A stretch of 64,000 bases of DNA from Candidatus Izemoplasmatales bacterium. Its GTDB lineage: Bacteria; Bacillota_I; Bacilli_A; Izemoplasmatales; Hujiaoplasmataceae. Below are positions 46,177 to 55,171 of this stretch, piece after piece. The number at the start of each line of letters is the position of its first letter. Positions within the stretch are counted from its first letter, which is position 1. The translations under genes were made by a program, and so were the position numbers. Below the pieces are notes generated by a model. That model worked only from the letters and a program-made list of their open reading frames with translations. It searched no databases and was not told the origin of the DNA. The stretch is from assembly GCA_028698875.1 (NCBI GenBank), contig JAQVVR010000003.1, positions 1 through 64,000 of the forward strand, written 5' to 3'.

Positions 46177-48051
46177 CTATTGATTTATATTGTCATTGAC
46201 AGTGTCAATGTGTTTCAACTGTAAGGTTAATGGCTGGAAAGAGGTTCCTCCACCTTCATAAAACTTTCCATAAAACTCAATATATTGAAGCCGGCTTGTA
46301 TGAACGTAAGCAGATAGAAGCCCCATCGCTAAGTTGAATACATGCCCGATTATAAAAACAATCGCTGCAAAGAAATATCCAATCACATTTGTTGCAAGCA
46401 TTTTTGCTAGCATATTCATAACCATTCCCAAAACTGCTGATGACATTGCGAGGGCAAGAATTCGCGAATAAGAAAGAATGTCTCCCAAATAACTTGTAGC
46501 TCCATATAGCGAATATAGGCCAATTCCCAAACGAGCAAAGGGATTCTTCTGCTTCCAACCAGCAAACAAAATAATCATCGCCGCACCAGCAATAGCCATC
46601 CATTTGCCAACCGTTGCAGTGGCTGGCAAAAACAACAGTCCCGCGCCAATAAGCAAGACAATCCAACTAATAGAATCGGAAAGAATTGCCATATAGTGTT
46701 TGTCGCGAAGATTATGATATGCTTTAATTACAAGTCCAGTTATCAGATGACACCCGCCAAGAATCAACGACACCAACAACATTTTTAGCGGTTCATTGAT
46801 TGGTTCAAGTAAAATGGGGAAAATGGTAAAACCAAAGTAACTGCCAAATAAAATCCCCCAAAGTATCGTTGAAAAACCGCCATAAAATATAATTAAAAAT
46901 AATCGACGCATGTTGCCTTTAGGTTTCATTTTTTTAAGTAAAAATCCAACAACAACTACCATTAGTAAGCCGTATCCAGCATCACCCATCATCATTCCAA
47001 AGATAATCCAGTACCAAATCGACATCACCGGATTGGGATCAATCTCGTAAGGATTGGGTTTGGAAAACATATCCGTAACCGATTCAAAAGCATCCACGAA
47101 CTTATTATTTTTTAATACTGTTGGTGGGATTTCATCTGTTTGTGGATCAACGAGTTCCAAGTCGAATACATCGGTAACATCGGTAATTGCTTTCTTTAAC
47201 CGCACAATCCGATCACTGCGAACCCATCCCTCAAGATATACAGTATCAACCGTCTCCTGAATATTTGCTTGTCGACGTTTAATCGCTGTCGCCGCCTGAT
47301 CAGCAAAGAGTTTGATTTTATCTGTTTGTTTAGCATATTCAGCTAAAGTTAATTCCAAAGTTTCAATTCGTTGACGATTTTTTGTTATTGCTTTTTCCGT
47401 TTCGATGATAATCTCAGAAACATACTTTTTGTCACTGGGAAGAATAACTTCAATGAAACCCAGATTTTTCGATTTTTCAATAATTTCATTATCGTCGTCT
47501 TCATAGCAAGCATAAACAATTGTCTGCGAGTATCCAAAGACACCGACTTTTTGGATTTCCCCACCATATTCCGATATCATATCAACAAAGTCTTGCATAT
47601 TCCTTGTTTCAATCGTGCCTGTATGAATTACGGCATAGTGCGGCATATATAAATCAGAAAGCATCATATCCAACCCTGACCAGGGAAGATAAAAAGCCAA
47701 TTTTTCTTGAAGAGCCGTGTTATCTTGACGAAGATTATTAATCTCCTCGTCAGCATTTTCAATGGTAGCCAAAATTTTCTCTTGAGCAGGATCCTCGGTT
47801 TTAAATTCATCATAATCGATGGCAATTTGATCAGCAAACCCTTTATGCTTTGCTTTATACTTTCGGATTAAACTGATGGATTTTTCTGCTCTTTGTAACT
47901 GGATTTCCTCATTTGATGCATCTGTATCAATATTGGTATCATCACCGTGCTTGATAAACATAACTTCGCCATATCTTTGTAAAGATATCAACAGATTCTC
48001 TTTATCCTCTTTTAAAGCAACAAGTTTGAGTTTCTTCATCGGGATGATCAT
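46177..48051 (-). CDS. ntpI: V-type ATPase subunit I (a-type stator)
   Basis: A 624-aa subunit. The N-terminal about 340 residues form a soluble coiled-coil arm. About eight C-terminal membrane helices follow, starting at about residue 350. GDAGYGLLMV, GYFFAAIVFIIGHVFNLAMG and the arginine in HTSRLQYIEFYGKFYEGGG lie near the C-terminus; the latter two form the ion half-channels. It overlaps ntpF by 4 nt. Confidence 0.95.
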   Translation of the reverse strand: MIIPMKKLKLVALKEDKENLLISLQRYGEVMFIKHGDDTNIDTDASNEEIQLQRAEKSISLIRKYKAKHKGFADQIAIDYDEFKTEDPAQEKILATIENADEEINNLRQDNTALQEKLAFYLPWSGLDMMLSDLYMPHYAVIHTGTIETRNMQDFVDMISEYGGEIQKVGVFGYSQTIVYACYEDDDNEIIEKSKNLGFIEVILPSDKKYVSEIIIETEKAITKNRQRIETLELTLAEYAKQTDKIKLFADQAATAIKRRQANIQETVDTVYLEGWVRSDRIVRLKKAITDVTDVFDLELVDPQTDEIPPTVLKNNKFVDAFESVTDMFSKPNPYEIDPNPVMSIWYWIIFGMMMGDAGYGLLMVVVVGFLLKKMKPKGNMRRLFLIIFYGGFSTILWGILFGSYFGFTIFPILLEPINEPLKMLLVSLILGGCHLITGLVIKAYHNLRDKHYMAILSDSISWIVLLIGAGLLFLPATATVGKWMAIAGAAMIILFAGWKQKNPFARLGIGLYSLYGATSYLGDILSYSRILALAMSSAVLGMVMNMLAKMLATNVIGYFFAAIVFIIGHVFNLAMGLLSAYVHTSRLQYIEFYGKFYEGGGTSFQPLTLQLKHIDTVNDNINQ

Positions 48052-48356
48052 AATTCGATCACCTTCTTGATAATGAACTCAACTGCTTGCTGTTCCTTTT
48101 GTTTTGCTGACTCAGCCTGCTTTACATCGAGCATTTCGACTCTAGCCATTATCTCAATCCGTTTGGCCTCGATTGCTTCTTGGGCGATAAGATTTATATG
48201 CTTATCTTCATTTGCTGCGTCTTCCATCATTTTTGTAACAATCAAATCGCTTTTTTCTTTGGTTTCATCCATTAAAAGGCGAACAGTTTCTGTCGCTTGG
48301 CGACGCAACTCTTCCGCTTTGGCTTCGGCTATTTTGATGGAGTCTAATATCGGCAT
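48048..48356 (-). CDS. ntpF: V-type ATPase peripheral stalk subunit G/H (NtpF)
   Basis: A 102-aa, almost wholly alpha-helical, alanine/glutamate-rich coiled-coil protein (IAEAKAEELRRQATETVRLL). It begins the operon, as in E. hirae, and pairs with NtpE. The GGCGGTGAG ribosome binding site resembles that of ntpB. Sequence is low in complexity, so the call rests on position and composition. Confidence 0.85.
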   Translation of the reverse strand: MPILDSIKIAEAKAEELRRQATETVRLLMDETKEKSDLIVTKMMEDAANEDKHINLIAQEAIEAKRIEIMARVEMLDVKQAESAKQKEQQAVEFIIKKVIEL

Positions 48357-48437
48357 TTTCTCACCGCCTTCGGGTAGTTAAAGTAACTTGTTCACAAGGC
48401 ACTAAAACTATTTTACCATAAACCCAGAAAAATGTTT

Positions 48438-48468
48438 AAAAAATCATGCTTTTATCATATAAAAAAGC
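48438..48468 (-). terminator. Weak terminator after the EAL gene
   Basis: Minus strand: a GCTTTT...AAAAGC stem with a small bulge, followed by ATGATTTTTT, 65 nt after the EAL stop and before ntpF. The A/T-rich stem makes it weak. Confidence 0.45.
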
Positions 48469-48533
48469 GTTTTTGTCGGTCTGAATTATCAAACCGCCAA
48501 TATAAAATAAATATGAACAAAAAACCATATAAT

Positions 48534-50201
48534 CTATTTCTTTTGATCTACATTTAGGTTTAACCAATTGTCCAAATCCGCTGCTTTCATTGGCCAAGCA
48601 AAATGATATCCTTGGCCAAAATCACACCCTAGCTCTTGACAGATTGTCGTGATTATCTCATCTTCTATGCCTTCAGCAACTACTTTGCATCCCAACTGAT
48701 GCGAAAGATCAATTGCTGATCTTACAATAATCTTCACGCCGGGGTCAGAAAGGATGTGCCGCATGAAGTATTGATCAAGTTTAATAATTTTGACATCAAA
48801 TTGAGACAGATATGCCAGTGAAGTATATCCTTTGCCAAAATCATCAAGCGACATCGTAAACCCATCATCCATCATCGTTTTCATCCAGTGTTGATTGTCT
48901 TCGAGATTGGCAATAATAGCTGACTCCGTCACTTCTAATTCAATCATCCTGTGTTCAATTTTCGAAGCATTAATAATCGAACGAATTCGGGAGAAAAAAT
49001 CCGGATCAGATAGATTTTTCGGCGATATATTGATTGAAATCGGAATATCGTAGCCATGTTTTTGTAGTTCAAGCACTTTGTCAATAGCGGTTTTAAGTAC
49101 CCAATCCGTTAGATGATTTATAAGATTTGTGCCTTCAATCAAAGGAATAAAACGATCTGGCATAATCATTCCATGAAGCGGGTGAACCCAACGAATAAGC
49201 GCTTCTAAAGCAACTGTTTTCATCGTTTTTAAATCAATAATTGGCTGGTAAACTAAAAAAGTTTGATTTTCTTCCAAGGCGCGAAGAAAAGTTGATAACA
49301 GTTCAATGCCTAACTTTTTTTCTGATAATGAATCATCATAAATCAGATAAGGCGCATTACGTTTTTGAGCGTCTTTTGCGGCAATATCAGCATGTCGATA
49401 ACTATCAATCGCTTGACAATCTGACTGCTTTTCAATTAAGTCAATGCCAATTGCATAGTCGGCAAAAATGGGAATGTTTGCAATGGAAAGTGGTTGTTTA
49501 AGAACACTTCTAATATGATTTATATCATCTTTGTAATTTGTATAAGCCTTAGTAATCCAAAACTTGTCGTTGGAAGCCTGGATAATTGTGCAATTCTTGC
49601 CCATGTTGACAACAAGCGATAAATATAGTTTATTAAGCAAACGATAATATACATCGTGGCCAAGCATTTCGATAATTGCATCAAAATTATTAATCAAAAG
49701 GGAAATGACTATCGTTTTGTTATTAACAAAATCATGATTTGTATGATCTGCTAAACTATAAATATTAGGAATCTTTGTCTCATAATTATGGGAAAGCATA
49801 TCCGTGACTGTGACGATTTTTCTTTTAAGAATATCGCAAAAAAGCCCCGTTATCGATCCAGCCAAGAAAAAAATAAAAGCTCGATAAACCCATTGAATTA
49901 TATTTTGATATTCGTAGCCGCTAAAACTCGGATCAAATGGTGTTGATAATGGCATGATTGGGCCTAACACAATTCCCGCAATGATGCCAACAATGCCTCC
50001 CCATCCTGCCCCCATTGACAACCCAGCAAAAACAATAGCTAGGTACATTGTATGGGAATAAGAGTATTTGATGCCTCCGGTCAAAAATACCAAAACATAC
50101 ACGCAAGGAATTGTCACGAAAACAATTAGCAATTTCAACCATTTTGGTATTAAATCAATTCTCATCAAAACATTTTCCAAACGACTAGGATAATGAGTCA
50201 T
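48534..50201 (-). CDS. Membrane EAL-domain cyclic-di-GMP phosphodiesterase
   Basis: A 555-aa protein. About four hydrophobic segments occupy residues 20-120. A degenerate GGDEF-like domain follows (about 160-300, with SNDKF where GGDEF should be), so it is not a cyclase. The EAL domain (about 305-550) looks catalytically complete: EALIRW, NISPKNL, ELEVTES, LDDFGKGYTSL, IKLDQYF, AEGIED and GQGYHF are all present. It should hydrolyse c-di-GMP to pGpG. It lies 35 nt after citXG and may be the last gene of the cit/glm operon. Confidence 0.9.
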   Translation of the reverse strand: MTHYPSRLENVLMRIDLIPKWLKLLIVFVTIPCVYVLVFLTGGIKYSYSHTMYLAIVFAGLSMGAGWGGIVGIIAGIVLGPIMPLSTPFDPSFSGYEYQNIIQWVYRAFIFFLAGSITGLFCDILKRKIVTVTDMLSHNYETKIPNIYSLADHTNHDFVNNKTIVISLLINNFDAIIEMLGHDVYYRLLNKLYLSLVVNMGKNCTIIQASNDKFWITKAYTNYKDDINHIRSVLKQPLSIANIPIFADYAIGIDLIEKQSDCQAIDSYRHADIAAKDAQKRNAPYLIYDDSLSEKKLGIELLSTFLRALEENQTFLVYQPIIDLKTMKTVALEALIRWVHPLHGMIMPDRFIPLIEGTNLINHLTDWVLKTAIDKVLELQKHGYDIPISINISPKNLSDPDFFSRIRSIINASKIEHRMIELEVTESAIIANLEDNQHWMKTMMDDGFTMSLDDFGKGYTSLAYLSQFDVKIIKLDQYFMRHILSDPGVKIIVRSAIDLSHQLGCKVVAEGIEDEIITTICQELGCDFGQGYHFAWPMKAADLDNWLNLNVDQKK

Positions 50202-50236
50202 GCTTCCAACACCTCTTTCGTTAAATTGTCTTCAAT

Positions 50237-51499
50237 TTATGCAAATCGGTATACTTTCTGAATTCGTTTCAAAAAACAGGTCACCACTAATAAATCTGCC
50301 GAACCACCAAAACTAATTTTCCGAGTTATACACCAATCAGTTACCTCACAAATCGTCTGTTCATCATATCGCGTAATAGAAGCAAGCTTTCGCTTGGCAA
50401 TGTGGTAATTTTCCAACGAACCACACCGTTTTAATAAAACTGTGTCTTCACAATTACTTATTATCTTAATTAAAACCATCGTCAAACTTTCTTGAGAAAA
50501 GTCTTTGAGTTGTGGTAATGCTTTCTGAACCGTCGGAAACCCCAAAAATGCTTCTTGACGGGCTCCGCCAAAACCATATCGCTTCCAAGCTTCAAGTCCG
50601 AAACTGCCTTTTTCCATTGTCAGTTCGTCCATAATATTAGCGGTCATAATGCGCACCGAATCAAATATTGTCGAGAATGAAAGGGCATGTCCAATTACAT
50701 ATCCGCAAGCGGTAACGACCAAACCAAGGCTGAAAATCAATCCTTTATATGCGTTTATGTTATTAGTCGCTTTCATCATTGTTTCTTCAGCATCGTAACC
50801 GATTTTACGAACTCTTAAAAACAAATCTGTATAGTCAGTTGCATCGTATCCTTCCAAAAACATCAGTGTTAGCGGATTAATAATGGCTGCTTTTGCCTTT
50901 ATCATTAAATGAAAATCCATATCCGGGTGCGACCCAGCATCAATTGGCGTTACCAAACCAAATTTAGGATTCAATTTCAATTCGTCATCAATGGCATCAC
51001 TAATGATTGATTGACATAATATTCTTATCTGCTGACGAACAGAATTTCTGATAAATTGAAGTAATTCGGCAACCGAGTGAGTATGATTTCGGCTACAAAC
51101 AAAAGCCGGTTGATTACAAAGATAACATTTACGTAGATCCTTTCGATTGTTCGCAGAACGGTCAAAACCATATACATCTAAATCAATAAATCTTCCTAAA
51201 GGAGTCTCATCTTCAATTTGCATAGATTGCTGTTTAATCTTTTTCGCATCAGGATCATTTAAAACATATATGACACAAGGTCCATCAGTCCCATCTAAAC
51301 GATGAACGGAAGCAATTTCCGTGAATGGTAATACCGCACTAATCAAGCCTAACAACACATTAGCTTCTTTGATTCTTTTGTCTTGACCAGGAATGTTGGC
51401 TTTTAAAACCACAACGGTTTTACCCACAGTTTGCAAACGAGTTATATATTGCATCCGCTGTTCGCGGTCATAAAGGATATTATCGGCAGGATTGATCAT
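50237..51499 (-). CDS. citXG: CitX-CitG fusion (lyase holo-ACP synthesis)
   Basis: A 420-aa fusion. The first about 160 residues are CitX-like (VLKANIPGQDKRI, GTDGPCVIYVL, TPLGRFIDLDVYG), which transfers the prosthetic group to the acyl carrier CitD. The rest is CitG-like (TPIDAGSHPDMDFHLMIKAKAAI, GYDAEETMMKATNNINAYKGLIFSLG), which makes triphosphoribosyl-dephospho-CoA. Fusions of this order are known in other bacteria. It overlaps citC by 20 nt. Confidence 0.88.
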   Translation of the reverse strand: MINPADNILYDREQRMQYITRLQTVGKTVVVLKANIPGQDKRIKEANVLLGLISAVLPFTEIASVHRLDGTDGPCVIYVLNDPDAKKIKQQSMQIEDETPLGRFIDLDVYGFDRSANNRKDLRKCYLCNQPAFVCSRNHTHSVAELLQFIRNSVRQQIRILCQSIISDAIDDELKLNPKFGLVTPIDAGSHPDMDFHLMIKAKAAIINPLTLMFLEGYDATDYTDLFLRVRKIGYDAEETMMKATNNINAYKGLIFSLGLVVTACGYVIGHALSFSTIFDSVRIMTANIMDELTMEKGSFGLEAWKRYGFGGARQEAFLGFPTVQKALPQLKDFSQESLTMVLIKIISNCEDTVLLKRCGSLENYHIAKRKLASITRYDEQTICEVTDWCITRKISFGGSADLLVVTCFLKRIQKVYRFA

Positions 51500-52493
51500 A
51501 TTTCTCCTGAGCTAAAGCGCGAAACATTCCCCATGTAGCTCGAGGAACCATCGCTAAAGCATCGTCTATCCGATTTTCAAAAATTAATTTTCTAACGATA
51601 GAAGCGCTGATATTAATGCCATCAATCTGAAATCGGGGAATAATTTCTAAGCGATCATTCAAAGTGGTTTTCAGAATATTGTTATATTTCATCATGAATT
51701 GATCAGTTTCTGTTCCAACATAACGCTTAGCAATGCACAACCCTTTCATAAAGAAAGATTTGAATATTTCGGCATCCAAACGGGCATGTTCCTCTTCGCG
51801 TTCATCCATGGTTTTCAAAAAATAACTTGGAAAAGTCAAATTCGAAACAATATATTTAGTCGAAGGCAAAACAATGACATTTTCCAAATCTGATAATGCA
51901 AGCCATACTAAACCAAAACGCTCCCGATATGTGAATAACGAAAAATCTTCTTCCACTACAAAAACAAGTAAGTGGTCGTGCTGCTTGGCGGCATATTCAA
52001 TTAATTGATAATGTCCCATGGTAATGGGATTGCAATTGACGACGATTGCCCCAAAATCATTACCAATCATGGGAATTGACCATTTGGTTTCGATTCGTCG
52101 CCGTAATTCACCAATTTCTGAATCAATGGATTCACAACCGCCTTCAAATATACATACATTTGTTGTTTTTGCCAATAAACGAAAATTCATTGCTTGGAAT
52201 ACCGGAATATATTCCGTTTTTGTATAAACCAAGTAATGAGAGATTCGTTGCATACGCATTGAAGAAAGAATGGCATCAATTAGTAATCCCGCCAGGTTTT
52301 CTCCACGGTACTGCTTATCGATAGCCAAACACTCAATAAGATAATCTGTTCGCGATACGGTACCAATGATTTGATTGTCCTCCTCGATATATAAAGTCTC
52401 AGAAACACGTTCATCAAAACGCAAATCATTGGCAGCTAAAAAGGATTTTATTTTAGCAAATTCGCCAGCAAGTAAGGCCTGTTTGATCATCAT
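51480..52493 (-). CDS. citC: [Citrate/citramalate (pro-3S)-lyase] ligase
   Basis: Acetylates the thiol of the carrier prosthetic group with acetate and ATP, activating the lyase. The N-terminal GNAT-like domain (1-125) contains IDKQYRGENLAGLL. The C-terminal nucleotidyltransferase domain has NCNPITMGHYQLIEYA near 153 (the TxGH motif) and DGINISASIVRKL near 290 (ISxSxxR-like). 337 aa. GGGAGGAA ribosome binding site. Confidence 0.92.
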   Translation of the reverse strand: MMIKQALLAGEFAKIKSFLAANDLRFDERVSETLYIEEDNQIIGTVSRTDYLIECLAIDKQYRGENLAGLLIDAILSSMRMQRISHYLVYTKTEYIPVFQAMNFRLLAKTTNVCIFEGGCESIDSEIGELRRRIETKWSIPMIGNDFGAIVVNCNPITMGHYQLIEYAAKQHDHLLVFVVEEDFSLFTYRERFGLVWLALSDLENVIVLPSTKYIVSNLTFPSYFLKTMDEREEEHARLDAEIFKSFFMKGLCIAKRYVGTETDQFMMKYNNILKTTLNDRLEIIPRFQIDGINISASIVRKLIFENRIDDALAMVPRATWGMFRALAQEKYDQSCR

Positions 52494-52519
52494 AATTAAT
52501 TCCTCCCATCAAAAAGGGT

Positions 52520-54031
52520 TTAGAATCTTTGATATAGTTGATCAAGTATGGTTCCATCGCGGTAAACAATCAATCCTGTTACTTTTCCTGGTTCTTTAAT
52601 TGCAGCAGGAATCCCAGATATTTGGTGCGATATTGCCATTAACTCGCTAATAGTCATGATTGTAAGATTTGAATTTTTCATTTTTTCCAGCAAGTCAACT
52701 CGTCTTGGGTTAATTGCAATTCCCCGTTCAGTTACTAAAACATCAACATCTTCACCTGGAGTTGTTATCGTCGTAACATGCTCTTTTATGATCGGCAGTC
52801 GGGCTTTAGCAAGTGTCGTAGTAATTATCGTGATGTCTGCACCATGCGCCGTATCCGCATGACCACCACTACCACCAATCAATCTTCCCAGTGAATCGGT
52901 TGTGACGTTGACATTGAAATCCAAATCAATTTCGGTGGCTCCTAAAGCTACAAAAGACAGATTGTTAACAACTGGGTTTGGTTCATATGGGTTGCCATAC
53001 TTGGATGCAGAAATAGCAATATGATGCGAATTATCGCGGTATGATCGAACGGCTTCTAAATCGAAACACTGGACATCGTATAAATTATCAACCCAGCCTT
53101 CTTTTAGGAGATCAGTATAATATCCATTAGTTCCTCCTGATGCAAAAGACCCATGGATTTGTTTTGTTATCATCATTTTACGAACGGCAGCTGCGACAGC
53201 AAGAGAAGTTCCCCCAGCACCAGTTTGCATCGAAAATCCCGGCTTAATGACCCCTGCTTGATATAGAAAATCAGCCGCATCACGAGCGATTTTCAAACCA
53301 ACTGGATCTTTAGTAATTTTTGTTGTCCCTGAGACGATACCTTCGGGATCACCAATAGAATCAATTTGAACAATGGCATCGACATACTTACCATCTAAAT
53401 CGATTTGTTTGACTTTATCAACTATTGTATCGGTCACAAGAATCACCTTTTTAGCATAGCGCAGATCGCTTTGTGCATACCCAAGGGTGCCACATGCGGA
53501 GAGTCCTTCGGTTCCTGATCCATTACCATTTCGGTCAACAGTGGGACAAGCCAAAATGGCAATATCGATTGGAAGGTCGCCACTTTCGATGGCGCGAGCA
53601 CGACCACCATGGGTATCCATCAATAATAATCCTTGTAGTTTACCATCATCAATTGGCCTAGCTGCTGGACCATTAATGTAGTTTGTGCGAATATTAGTAA
53701 TGTTTCCCGCGATAATGAGATCCACAATTATTGCATTATTAGGAAATATTGAGGAAGGTGCGATTGTAAGATGTTTTATTCCGCGGGTTTTAATTTCCTG
53801 ACAGACTGCATTGAGAACCCCATCACCGTTCCGAAGATGGTGATGAAAAGACAAAGTCATGCCATCAGAAATATGATATTCATCAAATATTGCGCTTATT
53901 GAATCCAAAAAAAGCGGTTTTGTCACAACTGCTTTTTCGGGGATCAAGATACGATTTTTGGATTGGTAGGCGGTCGCGGATGTGTATCCCCTCAGCGTAT
54001 CCGGGACGACTCTGCCTAATGAATTAAGCAT
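52520..54031 (-). CDS. citF: Citrate/citramalate lyase alpha subunit (CoA-transferase)
   Basis: About 503 aa. Swaps acetyl-ACP for citryl- or citramalyl-ACP. GRVVPDTLRGYT is at the start and LSFHHHLRNGDGVLN near 60. DTHGGRARAIESGDLP near 140 and TGAGGTSLAVAAAVRKMM near 265 are typical of CitF. The start is ATG 54031, overlapping the citE stop; the ribosome binding site is weak, so coupling is likely. Substrate: citramalate favoured by the glutamate mutase and methylaspartase genes upstream. Confidence 0.93.
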   Translation of the reverse strand: MLNSLGRVVPDTLRGYTSATAYQSKNRILIPEKAVVTKPLFLDSISAIFDEYHISDGMTLSFHHHLRNGDGVLNAVCQEIKTRGIKHLTIAPSSIFPNNAIIVDLIIAGNITNIRTNYINGPAARPIDDGKLQGLLLMDTHGGRARAIESGDLPIDIAILACPTVDRNGNGSGTEGLSACGTLGYAQSDLRYAKKVILVTDTIVDKVKQIDLDGKYVDAIVQIDSIGDPEGIVSGTTKITKDPVGLKIARDAADFLYQAGVIKPGFSMQTGAGGTSLAVAAAVRKMMITKQIHGSFASGGTNGYYTDLLKEGWVDNLYDVQCFDLEAVRSYRDNSHHIAISASKYGNPYEPNPVVNNLSFVALGATEIDLDFNVNVTTDSLGRLIGGSGGHADTAHGADITIITTTLAKARLPIIKEHVTTITTPGEDVDVLVTERGIAINPRRVDLLEKMKNSNLTIMTISELMAISHQISGIPAAIKEPGKVTGLIVYRDGTILDQLYQRF

Positions 54032-54896
54032 GATCAACCGGTAATAACCGATATTTTTTTGCTGCATCAATTATTTTCGTGGCTCGTTCAATTATCGGTT
54101 TATCAATCATTTTTCCATCAAGGCTAAACACTCCCAACCCTTGCTCATTTGCCTTTTTGGCAGCAAGCAAAACTCGCTGTGCCCACTCGATTCGCTTTGG
54201 CGAAGGAGAAAAAACATCATGAATTGTTTCAATCTGATTGGGATGAATCGCCGCTTTTGCATTAAGACCTAAATTAAGAGCTTTTTGACAATCAGCAATT
54301 AATCCATTGACATCATTGGTGTCAGTAAACGGCGTGTCAATTGCATCAATCTTATATGCTTTGCAAGCAAAAGCCAATTTGGCTCTTGGATAATCAATTT
54401 CCGTTCCGATTTTTGTTCGTTCAAATTCCATGTCTGCGGATAAATCTTCCGCTCCAAGAAGCATCCCTTGAATCCGGGAAAGGGCCGCTAATTTTTCGAT
54501 TTCCAAAACTGATTTAGCACTTTCAACAATCGGGATGATCCCCATAGTTTTTTTCATATGTGTTTCCGATTCAATTTTGTACAATATCGTTAATAATTTT
54601 TCAATGTCACCAACTCGTGCTTTTGGCAACACAATTCCATCAATTTGATCCGAAACGACACTATGCAAATCCCGTTCATAAAATTCAGTATCGAGACCAT
54701 TTATTCGGATATATACTTTTATAGCCTGATGGGAAACTGATTCAAGATATGCTTTAACTAATGCCCTTGCCGCATCTTTTTCTTGAGGACTGACTGCATC
54801 CTCTAAATCAAGTATGACCGCATCTGCGCCAAATATATCCGCATTTTGCAGCATAGCCGGATTATTGCCGGGAATAAATAGCATACTTCTAATCAT
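54024..54896 (-). CDS. citE: Citrate/citramalate lyase beta subunit
   Basis: A TIM-barrel lyase of 290 aa that releases acetyl-ACP plus pyruvate (citramalate) or oxaloacetate (citrate). RSMLFIPGNNPAML at 3-16, DAVILDLEDAVSPQEKDAAR near 25-44, IRINGLDT near 63 and LLGAEDLSADM near 145 are diagnostic. GGAGGAAC ribosome binding site. It overlaps citD by 8 nt. Confidence 0.93.
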   Translation of the reverse strand: MIRSMLFIPGNNPAMLQNADIFGADAVILDLEDAVSPQEKDAARALVKAYLESVSHQAIKVYIRINGLDTEFYERDLHSVVSDQIDGIVLPKARVGDIEKLLTILYKIESETHMKKTMGIIPIVESAKSVLEIEKLAALSRIQGMLLGAEDLSADMEFERTKIGTEIDYPRAKLAFACKAYKIDAIDTPFTDTNDVNGLIADCQKALNLGLNAKAAIHPNQIETIHDVFSPSPKRIEWAQRVLLAAKKANEQGLGVFSLDGKMIDKPIIERATKIIDAAKKYRLLPVDHA

Positions 54897-55149
54897 CTTG
54901 TTCCTCCATTCTCGAAATCGCTGTCAAAAGCCGTGCTCGAATTGTATAATCCAAAGCCCCTTTATCTTGACATGTGACCGATATGTTGGTGATTTTTTGT
55001 TCCAACAAGGTATCATAAATCACTTTAACAATTTGATCATGATAAAAAGCATCAACGACACTTGTTACTTCAATAGACATTTTTTCCGCTGGTGTTACCG
55101 TAATCATTGTATCGTTTGATTCCAAGGTTCCAGCCATTCCTGATATCAT
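54889..55149 (-). CDS. citD: Citrate/citramalate lyase acyl carrier (gamma) subunit
   Basis: 86 aa. The serine in GTLESNDTMITV (near residue 10) is the attachment point of the phosphoribosyl-dephospho-CoA group. EVTSVVDAFYHDQIVKVI follows and the C-terminus contains DYTIRARLLTAI, as expected. The start is ATG 55149 after AAGGAAC. It is separated from methylaspartase by 22 nt. Confidence 0.92.
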   Translation of the reverse strand: MISGMAGTLESNDTMITVTPAEKMSIEVTSVVDAFYHDQIVKVIYDTLLEQKITNISVTCQDKGALDYTIRARLLTAISRMEEQDD

Positions 55150-55171
55150 GATTGTTCCTTCTTTCATCAAG

